From Enterobacter sp. JBIWA008 (GTDB taxonomy: Bacteria > Pseudomonadota > Gammaproteobacteria > Enterobacterales > Enterobacteriaceae): a stretch of DNA of 64,000 nucleotides. Below are positions 59,837 to 64,000 of this stretch, one piece after another; positions within the stretch are counted from its first letter, which is position 1, and each line of letters starts with the position of its first letter. The DNA lies in assembly GCF_019968765.1 (NCBI RefSeq), contig NZ_CP074149.1:2852001-2916000 (forward strand), read 5' to 3'. Under the pieces are notes generated by a model. It saw nothing but the letters and a program-made list of their open reading frames with translations, did not search any database and was not told where the DNA came from. Made by a program: the position numbers and the translations under genes.

Positions 59837-59873
59837 ATAAAAAAAGCTCCGCGGGTGAATCCACGCGGAGCTT
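59837..59873 (-). terminator. zwf terminator
   Basis: AAGCTCCGCG/CGCGGAGCTT is a perfect 10-bp stem with a 10-base loop, followed on the minus strand by TTTTTTT. It lies about 80 bases after the zwf stop. Confidence 0.85.
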
Positions 59874-59909
59874 AAAAGTTGAAAATTGTGCCACTAGCTG
59901 TGTTAGATC

Positions 59910-59925
59910 ATGTTACCGGTAAAAT
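59910..59925. promoter_or_regulatory. GntR-type operator between zwf and edd
   Basis: ATGTTACCGGTAAAAT matches the GntR operator ATGTTACCGGTAACAT at 15 of 16 positions. GntR represses edd-eda in E. coli until gluconate is present. Confidence 0.8.
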
Positions 59926-59950
59926 AACACTTTCGAGCTAGAGGATTATC

Positions 59951-61426
59951 TTACTCAAACTCGTTCCAGGAGCGGCCATCGCGGGTGATCATCGCCACCG
60001 ACGCGACCGGTCCCCAGGTACCCGCCTGATACGGTTTAGGCGCATCCTGATCGGCAGCCCAGGCTTCGGTGATGGAGTCGACCCATTTCCACGCCTCTTC
60101 CACTTCATCGCGGCGCACGAACAGCGCCTGGATACCGCGCATGGTTTCCAGCAGCAGACGCTCGTAAGCATCGGCCAGGTGCGTCTGGTTAAAGGTTTCG
60201 GAGTAGCTCAGATCCAGCTTGGTGGTCTGCAGGTTGTGTTTATGATCCAGCCCCGGCACTTTGTTCAGGATCTGGATATCCACGCCCTCGTCCGGCTGCA
60301 GACGAATGGTCAGTTTGTTCTGCGGCAGTTCCTGCCAGGACTCTTTGAACAGGTTCAGTTCCGGGTTTTTGAAGTAGACGACAACTTCGGAACATTTGGC
60401 CGGCAGACGTTTACCGGTGCGCAGGTAGAACGGAACTCCCGCCCAACGCCAGTCGTCGATATCCACGCGGATCGCTACGAACGTCTCGGTGTTGCTGGAC
60501 TTGTTCGCGCCCTCTTCTTCCAGGTAGCCCGGCACTTTTTTGCCTTGCGCAAACCCGGCGGTGTACTGACCACGAACAGTCTTCTCACGCACGTTGGAGC
60601 GGTCGATGCGGCGCAGTGACTTCAGCACTTTCACTTTTGCGTCACGGATGCTGTCAGCCGTCAGGTCAGACGGTGGAGACATGGCAATCATGCACAGAAT
60701 TTGCAGCAGGTGGTTCTGGATCATGTCGCGCATCTGACCGGCCTGGTCAAAGTAACCCCAGCGACCTTCAATCCCCACCTCTTCCGCCACGGTGATTTCC
60801 ACGTGGTCGATAGTGCGGTTGTCCCAGTTATTCACAAACAGGGAGTTAGCGAAACGCAGCGCCAGCAGGTTCAGTACCGTCTCTTTACCGAGATAGTGGT
60901 CGATACGGTAGACCTGGCACTCTTCAAAGAACTCGCCCACCTGGTCGTTGATTTCGCGCGAGGTTGCCAGGGACGTGCCCAGCGGCTTCTCCATCACGAC
61001 GCGCGCCGGTTTGGCGTTCAGTTTGGCTTCGCCAAGACCTTTACAGATGGCGCCGAAGGTGCTTGGCGGCATGGCGAAATAGTTAATGGTGACACGGTTT
61101 TTCTGATCCAGCATCGCGCCTAAACGGGCGAACGCGCTGACGTCATTAACGTCCAGGTTACAGAAATCGAGACGTCCACTCAGGGTATCCCACAAACTTT
61201 CATCAATTTTTTCTTTCATGAAAGTTTCGAGCGCCTCGCGGACGACTTTGGTATAAGCGTCCTTGTCCCAGTCGGCGCGCCCTACACCCAGGATACGGGT
61301 ATCCGGATGAATTTGGCCCGCTTTCTCCAGTTGATACAGGGAAGGCAGCAATTTTCGGCGTGCAAGATCGCCTTTCGCGCCGAAAATGACCAGATCACAT
61401 GCCTGGGCTGTTTGCGTTACCGCCAT
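59951..61426 (-). CDS. zwf: Glucose-6-phosphate 1-dehydrogenase
   Basis: NADP-dependent oxidation of glucose 6-phosphate to 6-phosphogluconolactone, the entry to the oxidative pentose phosphate and Entner-Doudoroff routes. It has 491 residues, identical in length and nearly in sequence to E. coli Zwf. It has the NADP fold [17 protein letters not shown] and the active-site signature [11 protein letters not shown]. The substrate-binding EKPLGTS and the C-terminal [10 protein letters not shown] are also present. AAGGAGAATGAC-type ribosome sequence (GAGGAGAATGAC) precedes the ATG. HexR and SoxS type sites lie upstream, and hexR is divergent. Confidence 0.98.
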   Translation of the reverse strand: MAVTQTAQACDLVIFGAKGDLARRKLLPSLYQLEKAGQIHPDTRILGVGRADWDKDAYTKVVREALETFMKEKIDESLWDTLSGRLDFCNLDVNDVSAFARLGAMLDQKNRVTINYFAMPPSTFGAICKGLGEAKLNAKPARVVMEKPLGTSLATSREINDQVGEFFEECQVYRIDHYLGKETVLNLLALRFANSLFVNNWDNRTIDHVEITVAEEVGIEGRWGYFDQAGQMRDMIQNHLLQILCMIAMSPPSDLTADSIRDAKVKVLKSLRRIDRSNVREKTVRGQYTAGFAQGKKVPGYLEEEGANKSSNTETFVAIRVDIDDWRWAGVPFYLRTGKRLPAKCSEVVVYFKNPELNLFKESWQELPQNKLTIRLQPDEGVDIQILNKVPGLDHKHNLQTTKLDLSYSETFNQTHLADAYERLLLETMRGIQALFVRRDEVEEAWKWVDSITEAWAADQDAPKPYQAGTWGPVASVAMITRDGRSWNEFE

Positions 61427-61472
61427 GTCATTCTCCTCAGTTGGATCACCTGGTACTTCTGCCAGGTATCGT

Positions 61473-61487
61473 TGTAATTTTATTACA
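61473..61487. promoter_or_regulatory. HexR operator of zwf
   Basis: TGTAATTTTATTACA is a near-perfect match to the HexR palindrome TGTAATTAAATTACA, 47-61 bases upstream of the zwf ATG. HexR with KDPG as ligand controls zwf in enterics. Confidence 0.8.
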
Positions 61488-61528
61488 ATGCACTGTACTG
61501 CTTTTACGTCATTCCCGAAACCATTAGC

Positions 61529-61547
61529 GCTTATCGTCGCGTGCGAT
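61529..61547 (-). promoter_or_regulatory. Candidate SoxS/MarA box of zwf
   Basis: On the minus strand ATCGCACGCGACGATAAGC keeps the GCAC core and the TAAGC end of the soxbox of E. coli zwf, about 100-120 bases upstream of the ATG. The rest of the 61427-61782 gap holds the hexR promoter; no gene is seen. Confidence 0.55.
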
Positions 61548-61782
61548 ACCGCGATTTTCCACTCTTTGGGTGATTACGGCGGCGTAATGACGCAACAACC
61601 GTTGTTTCTTTGCGCAACAGGGTCATAGCAAAACCCGACACCGATCAAGTAATGAAAAAAAACAACAACATTATCTTGTCGATTGTTACCCTTAATGGAA
61701 GCCACAAGGGTAATATCGGCTAAATCGAATCACGATGTCATCAATTTATGAAATCGTTTACACCCATGAGCGTCCTGTTAAC

Positions 61783-62652
61783 ATGAACATGCTGGAAAAA
61801 ATCCAGTTTCAACTGGAACACCTTAGCAAATCCGAGCGAAAAGTGGCCGATGTCATTCTCGCCTCCCCCGCTCAGGCGATTCATTCAAGCATCGCCGCTC
61901 TGGCACAGGAAGCGGGTGTTAGCGAACCGACGGTCAATCGCTTTTGCCGCAGCATGGAAACGCGCGGCTTTCCTGATTTTAAACTGCATCTGGCGCAAAG
62001 TCTGGCTAATGGCACCCCTTATGTTAATCGTAATGTGGATGAAGACGACAGCGTTGATGCCTATACCGCGAAAATTTTTGAATCGGCTATGGCTTCGCTT
62101 GACCACGTCCGTCAGTCTCTGGACATGAGTTCCGTGAATCGCGCGGTGGATTTACTCACCCAGGCCAAGCGGATTGCCTTCTTTGGTCTCGGGTCGTCGG
62201 CTGCCGTGGCGCATGACGCCATGAACAAATTTTTCCGCTTTAACGTCCCGGTTATTTATTCAGATGATATTGTGCTGCAACGCATGAGCTGTATGAATTG
62301 CAGTGAAGATGACGTCGTGGTAGTGATTTCGCATACCGGCCGCACCAAGAGTCAGGTAGAGCTGGCACAGCTGGCCCGTGAAAACGATGCCATGGTGATT
62401 GCCCTCACCACGGCAGGCACGCCGCTGGCCCGTGAGGCGACGCTGGCGATCACCCTCGACGTGCCGGAAGACACCGACATTTATATGCCGATGGTTTCGC
62501 GACTGGCACAGCTCACCGTGATTGACGTGCTGGCAACCGGTTTTACCCTGCGTCGGGGGGCAAAATTCCGGGATAACTTGAAGCGGGTCAAGGAAGCTCT
62601 GAAGGAATCGCGTTTTGATAAAGAATTGCTTATAAAGAGCGATGTTCCCTGA
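61783..62652 (+). CDS. hexR: Central-carbon regulator HexR
   Basis: RpiR-family repressor responding to KDPG. It has 289 residues, the E. coli length. An N-terminal helix-turn-helix is present (about 1-77, with [20 protein letters not shown]), followed by a SIS sugar-phosphate domain (about 125-260, with [20 protein letters not shown] and [14 protein letters not shown]). The frame is open back to 61735, but [14 protein letters not shown] at 61783 is the family start. It is divergent from zwf, and a HexR box lies between. Confidence 0.96.
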   Translation: MNMLEKIQFQLEHLSKSERKVADVILASPAQAIHSSIAALAQEAGVSEPTVNRFCRSMETRGFPDFKLHLAQSLANGTPYVNRNVDEDDSVDAYTAKIFESAMASLDHVRQSLDMSSVNRAVDLLTQAKRIAFFGLGSSAAVAHDAMNKFFRFNVPVIYSDDIVLQRMSCMNCSEDDVVVVISHTGRTKSQVELAQLARENDAMVIALTTAGTPLAREATLAITLDVPEDTDIYMPMVSRLAQLTVIDVLATGFTLRRGAKFRDNLKRVKEALKESRFDKELLIKSDVP

Positions 62653-62792
62653 TAGTTGATAACGAAGACGTAACCAATAATTACGATGTAACGATTTACG
62701 GCATTCGGTCCACTCTCCGCTGCCTTGCAGCAGATGAAGGCCGATTCAATGTTCACGCAACACCAAAGTTGTTTCAGTCAACGGAGTATTAC

Positions 62793-64000
62793 ATGTCCAG
62801 AAGGCTTCGCAGAACCAAGATCGTAACCACCTTAGGCCCGGCCACCGATCGCGATAATAATCTCGAGAAAATTATCGCCGCCGGCGCCAACGTGGTGCGT
62901 ATGAACTTCTCTCACGGTACGCCAGAAGACCATAAATTACGTGCCGATAAAGTGCGTGAAATCGCAGCAAAACTGGGCCGCCACGTTGCTATTCTCGGCG
63001 ATTTGCAGGGTCCAAAAATCCGTGTTTCGACCTTTAAAGAGGGTAAAGTATTCCTCAATATCGGCGACAAATTCCTGCTTGATGCCAACCTGGGCAAAGG
63101 CGAAGGCGATAAAGAAAAAGTCGGTATCGACTATAAAGGCCTGCCGGCAGACGTGGTGCCTGGCGATATCCTCCTGCTTGACGATGGTCGCGTACAGCTG
63201 AAGGTGCTGGAAGTTCAGGGCATGAAAGTGTTCACCGAAGTCACCGTCGGCGGCCCGCTCTCCAACAATAAAGGTATCAACAAACTGGGTGGCGGCCTCT
63301 CTGCTGAAGCGCTTACCGATAAAGACAAAGCGGACATTGTGACTGCTGCGCTGATCGGCGTTGACTACCTGGCCGTCTCCTTCCCGCGCTGCGGCGAAGA
63401 CCTGAACTATGCGCGTCGCCTGGCTCGTGATGCAGGCTGCGATGCCAAAATCGTCGCTAAAGTTGAACGCGCGGAAGCCGTTTGCGATCAGGATGCCATG
63501 GACGATGTGATCCTCGCGTCCGACGTAGTGATGGTTGCTCGCGGTGATCTGGGCGTGGAAATCGGTGACCCTGAGCTTGTCGGTATCCAGAAAGCGCTGA
63601 TTCGTCGCGCACGTCAGCTGAACCGCGCGGTGATCACCGCCACTCAAATGATGGAATCGATGATCACCAACCCAATGCCAACCCGTGCAGAAGTCATGGA
63701 CGTGGCTAACGCCGTGCTGGACGGTACCGATGCGGTGATGCTCTCTGCGGAAACCGCTGCAGGCCAGTATCCGGCAGAAACCGTGGCCGCCATGGCGCGC
63801 GTTTGCCTGGGCGCTGAAAAGATCCCAAGCATCAACGTCTCTAAACACCGCCTGGACGTGCAGTTCGACAATGTGGAAGAAGCGATTGCGATGTCTGCGA
63901 TGTACGCGGCAAACCATCTGAAAGGCGTTACCGCGATCATCACCATGACCGAATCTGGCCGCACCGCGCTGATGACCTCTCGTATCAGCTCTGGCCTGCC
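62793..64000 (+). CDS. pykA: Pyruvate kinase II PykA (3' end cut by window edge)
   Basis: AMP-activated pyruvate kinase making pyruvate and ATP from phosphoenolpyruvate. The first 402 residues of about 480 are present. They show [17 protein letters not shown], the [11 protein letters not shown] substrate loop, the barrel with the catalytic lysine in [12 protein letters not shown], and [11 protein letters not shown] with metal ligands. The regulatory C-terminal domain is only partly included. ACGGAG lies 6 bases before the ATG. It follows hexR in the same direction with 140 bases between, possibly with its own promoter. Confidence 0.97.
   Translation, partial: MSRRLRRTKIVTTLGPATDRDNNLEKIIAAGANVVRMNFSHGTPEDHKLRADKVREIAAKLGRHVAILGDLQGPKIRVSTFKEGKVFLNIGDKFLLDANLGKGEGDKEKVGIDYKGLPADVVPGDILLLDDGRVQLKVLEVQGMKVFTEVTVGGPLSNNKGINKLGGGLSAEALTDKDKADIVTAALIGVDYLAVSFPRCGEDLNYARRLARDAGCDAKIVAKVERAEAVCDQDAMDDVILASDVVMVARGDLGVEIGDPELVGIQKALIRRARQLNRAVITATQMMESMITNPMPTRAEVMDVANAVLDGTDAVMLSAETAAGQYPAETVAAMARVCLGAEKIPSINVSKHRLDVQFDNVEEAIAMSAMYAANHLKGVTAIITMTESGRTALMTSRISSGL

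Noticed and set aside
62937..63917. 326-codon antisense frame opposite pykA
   Set aside because: pykA is unambiguous; this frame arises from its strong codon bias.

Overview
This window looks like ordinary chromosome from an enteric bacterium of the Enterobacter / Enterobacter cloacae complex kind. Almost every gene is recognisably the ortholog of an Escherichia coli K-12 gene, usually of near-identical length. Codon use is fairly GC-rich, and the gene order is that of the E. coli 26-min (dadAX to minCDE) and 40-42 min (rnd to pykA) regions joined directly, as I recall it for Salmonella. The genus is an inference from overall similarity, not a computed result. I see no rRNA, tRNA, CRISPR array, insertion sequence, prophage or integrase. 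Both ends are cut inside genes (dadX on the left, pykA on the right).

Layout. 1-10.5 kb: alanine catabolism (dadAX), the SpoVR-family gene ycgB, the fatty-acid regulator fadR, the sodium/proton antiporter nhaB, dsbB, three small conserved genes (ycgN, ycgM, ycgL) and the division-site operon minCDE. 10.5-24.4 kb: rnd, fadD, the lipoprotein gene yeaY, tsaB, the helicase gene yoaA, a RidA-like gene, pabB, nudL, sdaA, the c-di-GMP phosphodiesterase pdeD and the TerC/CBS membrane protein gene yoaE. 24.4-29.8 kb: the mannose PTS manXYZ, yobD, a manganese (yybP-ykoY) riboswitch with the exporter gene mntP, and rlmA. 29.9-41.6 kb: an accessory FtsI-like penicillin-binding protein resembling Salmonella PBP3SAL, yobF-cspC, a metallo-beta-lactamase-fold gene, yebO, mgrB, yobH, kdgR, an MFS transporter with a problematic 5' end, htpX, prc-proQ and msrC. 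41.7-55.8 kb: the envelope lipid transport pair letAB, rsmF, yebV, pphA, a VirK/YbjX gene, the antisense sRNA pair SdsR/RyeA, the CopC/CopD-like yobA-yebZ-yebY operon, holE, yobB, exoX, ptrB and yebE. 56-64 kb: purT and a sugar-acid catabolism block of eda, edd, zwf and the divergent hexR and pykA.

How the parts work together. FadR (4 kb) represses fadD (13 kb), and a FadR-type operator is visible at both promoters. zwf, edd and eda feed the Entner-Doudoroff pathway and pykA drains it to pyruvate; HexR and GntR type operators lie in front of zwf and between zwf and edd. MgrB feeds back on PhoQ, and PhoP-box-like repeats lie upstream of mgrB and between pphA and the virK-like gene.

For the hunt, the window is mostly core genome and I found no undescribed multi-gene system. 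The points most worth a second look are: the PBP3SAL-like transpeptidase with SSD in place of the SXN motif; the MFS gene whose homology runs upstream into a stretch with no usable start codon; a frame change at the 3' end of yobF; an operator-terminator-palindrome arrangement in front of edd; the dual use of the fadD terminator U-run in the rnd leader; and possible PhoP control of accessory genes.
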